This document shows positions 6,936 to 6,988 of a stretch of DNA of 6,988 bases, piece after piece. Where the stretch lies: the NCBI GenBank assembly GCA_019347795.1, contig JAHWKS010000283.1:1-6988 (forward strand), written 5' to 3'. The DNA comes from Planctomycetota bacterium (GTDB lineage Bacteria > Planctomycetota > Planctomycetia > Pirellulales > Pirellulaceae). Position numbers and translations under genes: made by a program. The notes beneath the pieces are model-generated. The model saw nothing but the letters and a program-made list of their open reading frames with translations. It searched no databases and had not been told where the DNA came from. How positions within the stretch are numbered: position 1 is the first letter of the stretch; the number at the start of each line of letters is the position of its first letter.

Positions 6936-6988
6936 CAGCCCGACCAGGATTCGAACCCGGAACACCTCGTTAGAAGCGAGGGATGATC
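6936..6988 (-). tRNA. tRNA-Arg (anticodon TCT), 3' part, cut by the right window edge
   Basis: The minus strand shows the 3' acceptor strand TCGGGCT with discriminator G, T arm CCGGG/CCTGG with TTCGAAT, variable loop TGTT, anticodon stem CCTCG/CGAGG and loop CTTCTAA (anticodon TCT, reading AGA). The sequence ends in the D arm, whose right half (CAT) matches that of the Arg(CCG) gene. The 5' acceptor strand is outside the window. The trailer is CTG, no CCA. The 3' acceptor strand is nearly the same as that of Arg(CCG), again suggesting duplication within the array. Confidence 0.8.

Noticed and set aside
6422..6988. tRNA pseudogenes or decayed remnants
   Set aside because: The five complete genes have closed acceptor, D, anticodon and T stems, with only one outer mismatch in one anticodon stem, and the correct lengths, which decay would not preserve.

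Overview
The window looks like a piece of a GC-rich Planctomycetota chromosome, most likely Pirellulales-like. The grounds are family-level resemblance, not a database search: a GlmU-like nucleotidyltransferase of the type common in that phylum, a very Gly/Tyr-rich lipoprotein, small conserved-looking proteins, and REP-like imperfect palindromes between genes.

Left part (1-4212, all minus strand). Reading in the direction of transcription, a Gly/Ala/Ser/Tyr-rich lipoprotein (4212-3085) ends in a very clear intrinsic terminator (3048-3017). A leader region with a strong hairpin follows (2910-2865), then glmS (2772-901), a REP-like inverted repeat (863-787), a 67-residue coiled-coil-like protein (733-530), and the N-terminal 161 codons of a GlmU-like sugar nucleotidyltransferase that runs off the left edge (483-1). 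GlmS makes glucosamine-6-phosphate and the GlmU-like protein probably works near the other end of the same UDP-GlcNAc route, so this is an amino-sugar / envelope-precursor neighbourhood.

Middle (4213-6370, plus strand). After a 385-base divergent intergenic region comes a lipid A-type (LpxL/HtrB family) acyltransferase (4598-5530). It is followed 33 bases later by a polytopic membrane protein of unknown function (5564-6349) and a perfect stem-loop (6353-6370).

Right part (6422-6988, minus strand). This stretch has no protein gene. It is a tightly packed array of six tRNA-type genes, in transcription order Arg(UCU, cut by the window edge), Ser(GGA), Arg(CCG), His(GUG), Arg(GCG), Cys(GCA). Each has fully paired stems and a normal T-loop, but the five complete ones depart from the tRNA consensus in shared ways. 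Four lack U8, and the base at 14 changes with it (G8/G14 or A8/A14); the Ser gene has a three-base acceptor/D junction. None encodes CCA; instead all six carry C-T-(G/T) directly after the discriminator. One Arg has the rare GCG anticodon with C33, and the His lacks the G-1:C73 signature. Three of six are arginine tRNAs. This array of divergent tRNAs is the most unusual thing in the window and may belong to a larger accessory or mobile tRNA array continuing to the right.
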